Of a stretch of DNA of 64,000 bases, positions 36,236-48,289 are shown piece after piece (position 1 is the stretch's first letter; each line of letters opens with the position of its first letter). The DNA comes from Diogma glabrata (Eukaryota > Arthropoda > Insecta > Diptera > Cylindrotomidae), in assembly GCA_963693315.1 (NCBI GenBank), contig OY856186.1, positions 72,162,128-72,226,127 of the forward strand. The letters run 5' to 3'. A model generated the notes under the pieces. That model was given only the letters and a program-made list of their open reading frames with translations, searched no databases and had not been told where the DNA came from. The position numbers and the translations under genes were made by a program.

Positions 36236-36330
36236 AGTGCGAATGCGTTTTCCAAACAAGAGTTAGTTTGCCGCACGACCGCAAGGAGTGCGGCAAATAA
36301 CTCGCGTTTGGAAAACGCATTTGCACTAGT
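36236..36330. repeat. Long imperfect hairpin, about 43-bp stem
   Basis: TAGTGCGAATGCGTTTTCCA at 36236 pairs with TGGAAAACGCATTTGCACTA ending at 36330, and an inner TTTGCCGCAC/GTGCGGCAAA stem pairs as well. The local GC content is well above the surroundings. Confidence 0.9.
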
Positions 36331-37432
36331 AATACACATTTTTTGTAACAAGTGCGTAAAATTTATAAATATTTATTTAATTGTTCATTTAATCATTTAT
36401 TTAACAAAGTTATAAACAAATTTAAGCTTTTTAAATAATTAAAGTGCGCCATCTTCGTTGTAATAGTTGTAAATTATACTAGCTTAAAAATATAAACATA
36501 AGAATCCAACTAAAACAACACATAGGAATCCAATAAGAGCTGTCGAAATTATAAACTTTGAAAACCTAAATAAATTGTTATTTCTTGCAATTCAAATGAT
36601 GCAATGTGTTTAAGTTGTTTTTACTATATGGTAAGTTATTTAAATTATTATTTTGATATTTTAGTGCTATAAAAATATTATATATAGATAGATATATGGA
36701 TAGATTAAACTACAAATCTCACATGCAGGCGGCGTTACGGTCCAGGCTTACAAAATATTTTGTGGTCATATGTGCGGAAAAGTAGTTTTTTCTTTTATTC
36801 TATTCTAGTACAAAATTGAATATTTTTTACGCATGTGTTACAAAAAATATTTTTTGAGTTGAAGGTATAATTTAATTATAAACTAACAACGCCTCTTCAT
36901 ATGAGATTTGAAACTTCGAAGAAGAAGTAGAATAATAATAATTTATCTATTAATAATTTAAATAAGTTAACATATAGTCAAAACGCGACATGAAATAATC
37001 TGACTTGCAAGAAATAACAATTATTTTGAATTTTCAAACCAATTGTCAAGATATTTTCTTTCATCTGCTCGTGGATGATAATATATTTTTAAAATTTCGA
37101 AATTTCGGTTGTTGCCGGATTGCTATGTTTATATTTTTATATTTTCTATAAAGGAGGCCACACATATACCACCATTTCACATATTAGAACATGTAACATG
37201 GATTTTTCTGGTTTGAAATTTTAATACATTAAAATTTAAAATTATTTTAAATATCTTTGAATATTGAATACAAATATTACATCGAAGATGATGCACTTTA
37301 GTTTATATTTAAATATCTTAAATTTGGTAAATAATTTATATAATCAAGATTTAAATAAATATTTGATAAATTTTGTGCATTTGTTACAAAAACTAGTGTG
37401 TATTACTGCACGAACACAGCAGTAATACAGTG
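36325..37432. mobile_element. Hairpin-ended TIR element
   Basis: AGTAATACACATTTTTTGTA continuing ACAAGTGCGTAAAATTTAT (from about 36329) is matched inverted by TTTTGTGCATTTGTTACAAA...GTGTATTACTGC (ending about 37410). The right end carries its own hairpin (TGTATTACTGC...GCAGTAATACA, 37398-37431) and the left end abuts the 36236-36330 hairpin. No protein recognised. Confidence 0.6.
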
Positions 37433-37454
37433 TACTATTCTTACGACACCCAGC

Positions 37455-37706
37455 ATACAAAAAAATTTTAGGGTTAAATTGATCAAAAAGAACAATACTT
37501 TTAGAGAACCACCATACTATGGTGATATGTTAACTATATTTTATGGTTGCTATTCTATATAAGGAACCAACCATACTATGGTGATAGATAACCAAATTTT
37601 ATGGTTGTTATTATATAAATACAGAACCATACTATGATTATAATCGACTACATTTTATATGGTTCTCTAAAATATGATCAATTTAACCATAAAATTTTTT
37701 TGTGTG
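37455..37706. mobile_element. MITE with three internal ~60-bp tandem units
   Basis: ATACAAAAAAATTTTAGGGT...AAATTGATCA at left and, inverted, ACACAAAAAAATTTTATGGT...AAATTGATCA at right, both running into TTTAGAGAACCA. The interior repeats AACCA(ACC)ATACTATGGTGATA plus TTTTATGGTTGTTAT about every 60 bp, three times, the last diverged. Confidence 0.8.
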
Positions 37707-38479
37707 AGGGTAGAAAAATATTTTTTTTGTTTCAAAATTTCGTGTTTTAGCCTCATCCATTCTAAGAAGTAGCGAACAGCTATAGTTTTCGTTCGATCTT
37801 TACAACACATCTTATAACCGTGAATTAAAAAAAAAATGTTTTGTTATGTTCGGAGGTAGGGTGGGAGAAAGGCCCTCCTCTGGGGGATAGGGGGTAGGGA
37901 GGTACAGGAATAAAACTTTTTTGGTAATAGCTTAAAAACTAACCAGTCGATAATGCAATAAAATTTTTTAAATCGATTAAGTAGAATTTGGGACGGACAC
38001 CGGACGGAAACATTCAACTATACAAAAGTGTGAACATAAAAGTGGTTCCTCAGACTCACTAAAACTCAACAATCTCGGGTTTTAGCTTTGGTCGGAGCAA
38101 AAATGTTTGCTTAGGCTTTCTGGAAAACTTTAATAACCGATCACACTGCGATTTGCAAATAACCCTCAACCAATAAGTATAACTAAATAAAAATCAAACC
38201 CTAAAATAGTGATTTAATTTCCTGATTTCACTCCTTTTGGAACGACAGTACGAACGCTTGCACTCCACGTGTTTTTTACACTGTTGTGGCACACCCTCAA
38301 TGTACATGTCGAAACCAAATGACCTTAAGGTGTGGGACGGGTAAGGTTCTGATTTGGGCGACCATCTTGTCCCGTGATACTCGTGGAAACAGATATGAAA
38401 AAACCATTACCAAAATCAATCAAACACATATAAAAAGCGCGCTCCATGACAAGTGGAAAACACACAAGCGGTAGACGTT

Positions 38480-40060
38480 AGAGAGGGTCATAACGGTAGG
38501 AAGCATCGCCGTTGGACAGTTCATAAAGAACTGTAGAGTCTGAAATAATCCATGTCGGATCATAAAACTATTCTATTTGAACTAGATAGTACACATGAGC
38601 AATTCCTTTTGGCTGAGCACCCTTGGACTTATTTGAAGATAACCTAATGCCATTAGCGCATTCAGAATAGACGACTAATAAAAGGAATAAAAGACCTAGC
38701 TCAGACGACTGGGGGGTGGGTGCCATTATTTTTACTTTACGGATATAATAAGTGAGCGATATACACCTTCCTGCCATACTTATCATCAGGGGTAGATGGA
38801 ATATTGTTACATATAGTGGCCAGAAGTGGCTGCTATCGCTTCTTATTGGAATTTTCCAGAGATAACGGCAAAAGTGATATTAATATAAAAAAAAGAAAAA
38901 AAGATCTCACCCAGTCGAAGTCTCATAGACCCATCCGCTTAACATCAATTATGTTAAAGACGATAAAAAATATAAAAAAAGTAAAATCTTCTTCGCAAGC
39001 TAGTCAACACGTGTACAGAACGGGTAGACTCAATTGATATTCAATGGAACGGAAACGCAGGTCTGGACTGGATGGATTAGATACTAAGGGTTACAGCAGC
39101 AGAAACTAAGGCTGGTGATTGTAAAATTAAATCTGACACTATACAAGAGGGTTTTGATAGGTCGGCGTATTATCTCTTCCCATGTGAAAGCTAGTGGTGG
39201 ATAAAATTCTAGCTATCTTGATACATGGTGCACATCTGTACGACTAAACTCAATGGGGATAAAACTAGGGTGGTTCAATATGGCCCATTTACAAATAAAA
39301 AGAAACTAAACATCAAACCCATAATGCTGAGAGCATCTGTATGTAATTGAATCTGCACAGGAGATAAAATATCTGGGAGTTGTTCTTGATACGAAGCTCA
39401 TGTGAAGAAACCCTATAAAAGCGGTGGTGAGTATAACCACAAGAGCTAAGTTTGTATGCAAAAACCTTGTGGGTTAAACATTGGGGTGGAGTTCAGCCCC
39501 AAAAGTAGATGCATATCACGATAGTGAGACCAGCCAGGAACGGAGTAGTCATATGGAACAGAAGAACGCAGCTCAACTGTGCAGCAGCAGCAAAGCTGAG
39601 TGGAGCAGGGAATCCATTATGTACAGTCTGAGGAATTATGTAATTGAATGGTACGCAGATGACTCTAATTTCTAGTTTGGGGTAGACACAGAAGGAGCTT
39701 AACCGAGAATCAAATAATATCATTGATCCGATGCGCCCCTATCCCAGCGTATTAAAAGGTGAAATCGACTGATTCGCAAAATTTAGCTTGAAAGAAAAAC
39801 ATGAGAACTAGGAAATTGCCATCTTGTCGGACAGCCAAGCAGCCTCTAGGCACTAAGCGCATACATCATCATATCCAAAACAGTTGGAAACTTTGCGGAT
39901 AAGAAAAACAAGTTTGGTAAAGGTAATAATGTAACAGTTTACTAGATTCATGGCCATATGGGTGCCAAAGGTTATCAAAACGACAAAATAACAAGAAAAG
40001 GTGCATCAACATATCTTTTGTCCGACCGAAACCATTTTGTGGACTAGGGAATAAATCCAT
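38480..40060 (+). pseudogene. LINE (Jockey/I superfamily) EN-RT-RNase H remnant
   Basis: Domain order is preserved in broken frames: endonuclease end MSDHKTILFELD (about 38551), RT palm entry TQSKSHRPIRLTSIMLKTIK (about 38910-38970) and HVYRTGRLN, later RT/thumb IKYLGVVLDTKLM (about 39369-39405) and TTRAKFVCKNLVG, then RNase H with EIAILSDSQAA (about 39806) and VTVYWIHGHMGAKGYQND (about 39930-39985). SDSQAA is the RNase H catalytic Asp block. This architecture fits Jockey/R1/I-group LINE ORF2. Many stops and frameshifts; no tail found. Confidence 0.8.
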
Positions 40061-40479
40061 TCTCGAAAGGATGAGCTCATACCGTGTTCGAAGCTTTGTG
40101 TTCGTTTATTTGAACGTTGAAGCTGAGTCTATATAAATATATATGTACTATAAATTTTATGTTTAAAACAAATTGCGTGATTTAATTTGGATTTTAATTT
40201 AGATTAAGACACAGCGGTATTTTTTAAAGAATCTACATGAACATGCTTATTTCATTTTTGGCACATGAAAATTGTGGGTTTTTCACACCCTTTTAGTTAA
40301 CACCGAGGAATTTTATTTCCTAGTCGACGTACAATAATGTGCTTTGCAGAAACAGCTGGTAAATGACGCGGTCTCTCAAATTCGTTCATCATTTAAATTC
40401 TCGTTTGTCAATAAATGGCTTTCAGTGACCCTAATCTATAGCGGCCAATACTACTTCTTGTCATAAATCTTGCTATTGC

Positions 40480-40880
40480 CATTCATACGGCCCTTTTGGA
40501 CCCCATTGTCACAAATTGTGAAAGTGAAACTCCCCCAAACAATTATTAACTATCGCAAGCTAGTTGTGGACAAGATATCTCAGAAATCACTTGAGATATT
40601 GATTCCAAGTTTAGTACACGGGATTGACCCAAGATATGGTGGGGCAAAAGATGTGTGTGTGTGTCTGTCTGTATGTGGGAAGACACGATATCTCAGAAAC
40701 TAATTCGCCTATTGATCCCAAATTTAGTACACAGGTATTTCAGGCTAATATATGATATGGCAGCACTGCAGGACAATTATGATTCGAGATATGAGAGATC
40801 CAAAAATTTGTATGTGTGTGTGTTTGTGGACAGTATATCTTAGAAACTACTTCACATGTTAAGACCGAAAATATGGTACC
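40480..40880 (+). repeat. Degenerate ATATCTCAGAAA tandem repeats
   Basis: Three related units: GATATCTCAGAAATCACTT...CCAAGTTTAGTACACGGG, GATATCTCAGAAACTAATTC...CCAAATTTAGTACACAGG and TATATCTTAGAAACTACTTC...AAATATGGTACCTGC, at about 40573, 40688 and 40825, each preceded by GTGGACA/AAGACAC and a GT-rich patch. Confidence 0.7.
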
Positions 40881-42313
40881 TGCAATTCACGCATTGTCAA
40901 TAGCTTTCGACATGGCATTATAACTACAAGTAATATGGGGTATTCTTTTACAAATCGAACAGGACCAAAATCTGACCGACACATTTTTCATTTGGCTGAA
41001 AGTTTTAGGGGTTTTATATCGAAAAAAAATTGTTTTTTTGAAAAATAGAACGGTTCGAAATTTCGAGAATTTCGTGATTTTTGGCTTAAATTCATAACTT
41101 CGGTTTTATTACAGATAGAAACTTCTGTTTTATTTTATTTTAAAGTTAAAATTCTATTATTTAAAACAAAAAATAAAGTTAATAAAAATTATGTATTAAC
41201 AAATTCCTATTGTTATAAACAAACAAAATGTTAAAATCGATATTTAGTCATCCACCCTCCCACGTAATGAGTTTTTAGTATGACCATCAACGTTCAATTT
41301 TCTATGAAAAACGTACTTTTAATAAGTGGAGCGCGGGACGACGAAAAATTCCATATATGGGTCAATCTTTTACATACCGAACAGATAAGGACAAAATCTG
41401 ACCAAGACAATTTTGATTTAACCGAAAAACTTTTTACAGGTTCTATATGAGCAATTTCAAGCAAATTTTTGGGAAATTTTGACTTGACCCCTTTTAATTT
41501 TGATTATTTTTTGTTTATAAAAAATAATAAAAAATACAAGTTCTCTTAGAATTTTTTTTTTTTCGACCAGGGGTCTTCACAGGGTGGCCCTCCATTTTTT
41601 GTTATTTTGTGATGTGAGTGCGTTTTGACGAGCGATTGTTGAAAAACTACTCAATCGATTTTCATAAATGATATGTCGCTGAATAGGTATTAGAACAAAG
41701 TTTTTAAAAATGTACACTGTTAATTTTTTGAAATAATTTTTAACGGTGTAACATAAGAAAAAAACGGTGTAATTGAAAAAAAGATGGCATAGCCTTTTTT
41801 TTTTTTAACTAAATTGAAGCTTATTTTATATCTAACAACTTGTGAAAGTTTAGGACTAGCATTATTTTTTGTTTTAAAGATAAAATTCGTTGGGCATATA
41901 ACTGTCGGGAATAATTTGTTTTTGTTCTGAAGGAAAATTATAAAAATGGCGATTTTTAGATTCAGATTTTTTTTTATGTTAAATATCAAATATTTTATTA
42001 TTAAATGAACTTTTTAAAAAGCAATTTCAGTCAATCTCAGCAAAATTTTGCGACATTTTGACTCGACCCTTTTTAATTTGGTTTATTTTTAGTTTATAAA
42101 TAGCCTTTGATAAATGAAAAATACGACTTCTCGTAGAATTTTTTTTAAATATAATAATATAAATTATTATATTTTTAAATGTAATAATATAATTATAATA
42201 ACAATATAAATGATATGTCGTAGAATAGGTGTTAAAAAGAAATTTTTGAAATTGAGCATTGTTAGTTTTTTAATCCTATTTAACGGTGTTACATAAGAAA
42301 ACAAGTTTAAAAG

Positions 42314-43336
42314 ATGACGCTAGCATCTAATCCAACTTTTTTATGTGGTGAATTAACAGAAGATGGTCATACTTTGAAGTGCAATGAATGTTTAGAAAAA
42401 CTTCAACAACTGGAAGAAAAATTACTAAATGATTTTGACGTTAAAGGAATCCTTCAAGTCAAATATCAACAATGGAATACCACTGATCGATGCAATTTGG
42501 ATACTTTAATAGAAACTGTAGAAGAATTTATGAAAAAATTTATTTACCGTTTACAAATTTTGATACCACACAACTTTATAGCAAAACAGCAATCTACATT
42601 CATTGAGGAAAAAAAAAATTAGAAGCAGGAGAGTGCTTCGTTCAAGGGGATTTTTCTGAAAACTACGGCTTCATAATTCAGGATGCGGTTCAAGGCTATT
42701 ATTATAATAATTCACAAGCTACTATTCATCCATTTGTCATTTATTTGTGCCGCAAGTGAATAAATACAGCACCGAAGTTTTATACTCATTTCGGATATAA
42801 ACGGTCACAACAGTACTACGGTCCATCTTTTCATTACAAAACTTATTGAATTCATCAAAACGCATATAAATTCTAATATTACGAAAATAATTTATAACAC
42901 TGACGGTGCGGTGCACCTTCTCAATACAAAAATAAACTTAACCTAATTAACTTATACCACCATAAAAAAGACTTTAAGGTTGATGCAGAATAGCATTTTC
43001 ATGCTACCAGCCATGGAAAGGGACCTTGCGATGGGATTGGTGGTACACTGAAGCGTGCTGCCCACCGTTATAGTATAGGAAGCAAAGATATTGTTGATAC
43101 ACCAAAAAAAACTTTTCGATTGGGCTTTAAAATTTGAATCTACCATGAACTTTGGATACACCGATAAAAATGAATATCAATTAACAAAAAAAAAATTACA
43201 CAATCGATATAAAAATGCGATTACTATAAGTGGAACTCAAAAATTTCATTCTTTTGTACCATTAAATACTAAGACAATAATTGCAAAAATGTTTTCCAAC
43301 TCAGAAGAAACTTTTGAATGTAAAATAAGTAAATAA
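42314..43336 (+). pseudogene. Unassigned DDE-like transposase, copy 2 (TAG at same Trp)
   Basis: ATG at 42314 opens MTLASNPTFLCGELTEDG, a Cys-x2-Cys (KCNECLEKL), YQQWNTTDRCNLDTL, LIPHNFIAKQQSTF. After a frameshift near 42615: ECFVQGDFSENYGFIIQD (putative first Asp), YYYNNSQATIHPFVIY, stop; then ISDINGHNSTTVHLFITKL and IIYNTDGAVHLLN (FSDGA equivalent); then HHKKDFKVDAE-TAG-HFHATSHGK (TAG 42991-42993), GPCDGIGGTLKRAAHR, and finally ISGTQKFHSFVP to a stop at 43336. Clearly homologous to the 31.3-kb protein and retaining the N-terminal third lost there. Confidence 0.75.
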
Positions 43337-43820
43337 TTTTAAATAACTATATTTATTTTCTTTAACCTACATATATAATTTGTACATATAATTTGTATGG
43401 TATTTTAAAAAGTTTATTCAATAATAAAATATTTGTAATTTAATGTTAAAATACAATCTTTTACTTTATGATTCCATAATAACATAATACAAACATAATA
43501 CTTCTCCAGTCAAAAGTTCCTAAATAGATTTAGTTATTTATACGGCTTTTTTGTTTGCAGTGGAGACTGTCAAATTATTTTTTATAAGAGTGATAAGTGA
43601 TAACTAAAAGTGATAAATAAACATTTCATTTTTTTATGTCAACTTATACAAAGTAAATAATTGCAGAAGTGTTTTCCTATTCAAAAGAAACTTCTGTTTG
43701 TAAAATAAGTAAATCATTTTTAACAATTGTGTTTATTTTATTTATTGTACTACATATATAATTTTTATAATATTTTAAAAAGTTCATTCAATAATAAAAT
43801 ATTTGATATTTAACATAAAA
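43280..43820 (+). repeat. Direct duplication of transposase 3' end
   Basis: The stretch TGTTTTCCAACTCAGAAGAA through AAAATATTTG (43285-43435) recurs about 380 bp downstream (43665-43805: TGTTTTCCTATTCAAAAGAA and onward), covering the last codons and 3' flank. Confidence 0.8.
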
Positions 43821-44919
43821 AAAATCTCTTAGTTTATAACGCCATTTTTATAATTTTCCTTCAGAACAAAAAATACTGATTCCCGACAGTCATATGCACA
43901 ACGAATTTTATCTTTAAAACAAAAAATAATGCTAGTCCTAAACTTTCACAAGTTGTTAGATATAAAATAAGCTTCAATTTAGTTAAAAAAAAAGGCTATG
44001 CCATCTTTTTTTTAATTACACCGTTTTTTTCTTATGTTACATCGTTAAAAATTATTTTAAAAAATTAACAGTGTACATTTTTGAAAACTTTGTACTAATA
44101 CCTATTCAACGACATATCATTTATGAAAATCGAATATCATTTATGAAAACAAAAAATAATCAAAATTAAAAGGGGTCAAGTCAAAACGTTGTTGAATCTT
44201 CGTGAAATTGCTCATATAAATTGAAAGATATACGTGTTCGAGGATTTTCCTTTTTTTTTTGGAAAAGAGAGCGGTTTTAAATTTCGAGAATTTCGTGATT
44301 TTTGGCTTGAAGACTTATTTTCAAAAATTCATAACTTCGATTCTATTAAAGATAGAAACTTTTGTTTTGTTTTATTTTAAAGATAAAAAATGATTTAAAA
44401 ACAAAATAAAGTCACTAAAAATTATTATCAAATTCCTATTGTTATAAAAAAATAAAAAATAAAATTGAGTTTTATTCATTGTTTCACCCACGTATTGAAT
44501 TTTTAGTCCAACCATCGTATTCTACGTTTAATTTTCTATAAAAAACGTATTTTTTTTAAAAAGAGAAACGATTTTTACTGTTAGAAATAAATTAATTTAA
44601 CGAGCGTGAGACGAAAAAAAATTTCATTTTAACATTTTATTTGTTTATAACAGTAGGAATTTGTTAATAATTTTTATTCACTTTAATTTTTTTTTTTTCA
44701 AAAAAACATCTTTTAACTTTAAAATAAAATAAAGCCAAAGTTTCTATCTTTAACATTCAAGCCAAAAATCACGAATTTCTGGAAATTTAAAACCGCTCTA
44801 ATTTCCAAAAAATAAAAAAAAAACTTGGAATAAGTGTCGATTTAATAAAAAATTTCAGCCAAATCAAAAATGTGTCCGTCAGAAAGGGTTTCGGTTTGTT
44901 AAAGAATGACCCCTATACA

Positions 44920-47415
44920 AAATTTAGCGAAAACTAGCCATTCGATTTATTTCTTTAAAGTACAAAACCCTTAAAATGAATACGTAAACTGTTTTTCGTT
45001 ACTCTCATGTGAATACAGTTAGCCCAATTTCAAATCTTTTCTGCACTCTTTGTTTTTCTCTGAAGCAAGAAGAAAATTCGTTTAAAAAGAAGAGTAAAGT
45101 TATTTCCAAAACAATTAATATTTAAACCAGATGTAACCAGATGCTAAACCAGATGTTTTTATATATTTTATCAGATTTTATTAATCCTTTACCTCACCTT
45201 TTTATAGTGCAATACTTATAAATTTATTTTATTTAAGGATAAGTAGCTTATAATATGATAATGCAAAAGATTTGCATGCATTAAACTTAAGCGTTATAGC
45301 CACTCAATAAGCTAATTACTTTAAGTGTTTTATTTGGTCTAAATAATTATTAATAAAGAAGGAAACACTTAACATAAATTAAATTTATTGCTTACAGTTC
45401 TGACCTTAAACAGCTTATTTATTATTGTGTCAAAACCGGCTCACTTAATATTAAAACGCTTGGTAAGTTCATTTAGTTTTCCACTTATATCAAATTAAAA
45501 CTAGTGCAGAGTAATTACGTATTTTGTGAGTATTTTAATTTAACAAATGGTCCAAGCCGACGATTTTGTAGATTTTGAATAAACTATAAGATCCTTATTC
45601 GTAAGATATAGGATTTTTATTTAAGCAAGTGGTAATGTATTCGATTGATAATTTCGTTTAAACTTTACATGACACAGAAATTGTTACTAAAAGCAAGTCA
45701 ATATTTTGTTTATAAACTAGTAGACACCAGACACATATTATATGCAGTAGTGCTTCATAAAGAAATAATTCCAAATGGAATCGATGTTCAATCAAGGAAA
45801 CATGGATGAACGAAATTGATTAAATTTACTATATAGAGTTAAAGAAGCGTTATCAACTGTTATTATCATTAATTACCCAAAGTTTAACTTTTTTTTTAAT
45901 CATGCACACTCAATTATTTTTCGTATATTATTATTTTTGTTTTAAGAATCCATTTTTATTTTTAGTTTGTAACAAATTTTGGGGTTATCAAAAGTTGAAG
46001 AATAATAAGAGTTTTACGAGGATACAACTATTCAACATTTTCAAGTTTTCAACATTTTCAACATAGCACTCGCTTCTGACACAATTCACAAATATAGAAA
46101 TAAATTAATTAAAACTTACTAAATTTTTCAAAATCAGAAAAAGTAAAATTATTACACTTCAATTACCAAGATATTTAAATTATAAAACAAGATTAGAAGT
46201 GAAGATGTTATGTTATCAAAATATGTTTCAAAACTGAAACATTGAGATCGTTTTAAGAAAATCATGCATTATTTTTTTTGTTCTTGTTGCTTTTTATTTC
46301 GGTTTTTACCAAAAAAATTTTTTTAAAAGCTTTTTCGATTGCGCAGATATAAGTCTTGGGATTGATTTGATCATTTGAATTCGAATTTATTATTATGGAA
46401 CGGATTTGTAACCCATTAGGATAATTATTGACTTTCACATTTCAACTTTTATTTTCTATTGTGTAACGATGATGTAGTTTTTATCACAAGATCGACGAAA
46501 GAAAATCATATGACATTAGCAAAAATAAAGGCGACTCTGATGGGGAGTTGAACATTAATTAGTTTGTGTAAATAAAGTGTGTTGAAAATATTGAGTATGT
46601 ACTTATCTTCATTAAATACTTTAATGAACAAAAATGTTTCTTACTTATAATTTTTGATAAATTTATTTCAATAAAAGAACACTAGAAATAATTTTAACGT
46701 AATTGGCCAACTAAAAAATAGGATGCAGAGTTATCTTTCGAGAGATAATCGTAAGTCTTTCGAAAACTTGATGTTTCAAGTTCGTTAAAATCATTATCAT
46801 TATAAAGTTGATTATTAGACCTTAACGTTAGTGAAGTTAAAACTAATAGCTGCTCGGGGATCCTCTCCACTTTTGTTCTCTAACGACAGAAAACTTATCA
46901 GTTCTTTCGTCAAAATCCTGTCATGAAAGAGAACTAGGATAGGATGTAAATAAATAAGCATTTTGTCGGAGGAAAAACTGGAAGTTCGGTTTGACGACCA
47001 AAAACCTTTAGTTAACAATTTTCTAAATTTCAAATTTTAAAATACTTTGAATTAACTTCAACAGTTGGTATAAAAATTTCGGAAAATTCGCAATCGTGGG
47101 GGTTAAGAAAGAGAATATATATGTGTTTGGTCATATTATTTTAATTTTTTTTATTTTTCTTGTTACAAGTTTCGCAATAAATGTGTTTGGTCAATTATTC
47201 CTATAATCAGTATTCATATTTAAAAAAATAATTCCAATAGCGCCTTTGATAGTGTTTACTCCAATATATTATTATGAGTTTGTATTTTCACAAAAGAAAC
47301 TTATTTTTACAAAATCTCGCAATAGAATGTCAGAGAAAATTATGGAGCGGATGTGGGATTTTCCATTTAAACTTGAAGTGTAAATACTAAATACAGTTAT
47401 ACCTCTTGTTGTTAA
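44920..47415. other. AT-rich stretch, nothing recognised
   Basis: 2.5 kb with only short local repeats (ACCAGATG three times near 45125-45155; TTTTCAACAT near 46030-46065). No protein remnant recognised on either strand. Confidence 0.5.
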
Positions 47416-47417
47416 AC

Positions 47418-48286
47418 CTAAATATATACCTTAACGTTGTTATAATTTGGTGTATTCGAATGAGTAGGATAGTTGTGATTTAGTTGAGACGATTGCTTGG
47501 GTTTGATGCAAGAAAACGAATGATGATGGTATGGATTAGAATTAACATTTGCCATACCGTAGGATGTAGATATAGCATAAATTCCAGTCAGGTTTGAGGA
47601 ATTGCTCAGTCCGGAAGTTTCTATTACAGCATCAACACTAGCATTTTCGGAAGGACGACCTATAGTTTCCGTGTAATTAATGTCCCTTGCGTTTTGTTGT
47701 ATTTTGCTATAGTCTGTATTTTGTTCATAGCTCACGAACGGTACACAAATAAAATGTTCCAGGTCAATTAATACTTTTAAGCAATTAGATATACAGTTTA
47801 TTTCGGTTTTGTCTGCTAAGAAATCTTGTCCCAGTATACCGTCCGTATTCAGATTTTGTATAGATTCTAGTACGTGAAAGGTATGGGAAATATTGTTCAA
47901 GTTTGTGAAGATTAATGAGGTTGTACCACGTGTACGTTGTTCTATGCCGTTAATACCGCTAAACATTATATTTTTATTTCCGTCAATGCTTTGGTTTTTA
48001 GTCAGGCTGCTTTTTTTATTATTGAAATTTCCGCTCCTGTATCGATAATTAATTGGAGTGTCGGTTTTTCTGTGCAGTTTGTAGATATTTCTATAACTGG
48101 AGAGCTAATTTTCGTTTCATTGGGTTTCTTTATCGTTGAAAAAATATAATTATTGTTTAAATATGACCTAGGCAAAAGTGAGATGGTGAGGCTTAGACCC
48201 ATGGTCGTTGAGTCAGCCCTAATTAGCTTCCCGGATTGTGTAAACTGTAAGTTAACTGTAGTATCGGCTGGTGTCATAGGCGCCAC
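47418..48286 (-). pseudogene. LTR retroelement fragment with aspartic protease
   Basis: Minus-strand frames contain a retropepsin-like protease: the catalytic LIIDTGAEIS block (about 48028) and, in the next frame, the ILGQDFL flap-side block (about 47840), spaced as in one-domain retroelement proteases. A frameshift near 48000 separates them. The upstream ORF begins MAPMTPADTT and the downstream region is low in conservation. No RT, integrase or LTR was found within reach. Probably a Gypsy-like (Metaviridae) copy; dead. Confidence 0.6.
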
Positions 48287-48289
48287 CCA

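Larger units (their letters stand above)
40934..44917 (+). mobile_element. Long-TIR transposon with unassigned DDE-like transposase, copy 2
   Basis: The left end TATGGGGTATTCTTTTACAA and right end (inverted) TAGGGGTCATTCTTTAACAA open long inverted repeats: ATTTTTCATTTGGCTGAAA, GAATTTCGTGATTTTTGGCTT, GATAGAAACTT...TTTTATTTTAAAG. A second start-like block (ATATGGGTCAATCTTTTACA) lies at 41355. Another inverted pair (about 41640-42000 versus 43830-44170) brackets the transposase. The right side also contains a direct copy of the left TIR (about 44225-44530). So the ends are compound, perhaps two nested elements of one family. Confidence 0.75.

Noticed and set aside
38286..38474. 62-codon ORF just upstream of the LINE
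   Set aside because: No recognisable family; might be a decayed LINE endonuclease or mariner scrap, but no motif supports either.
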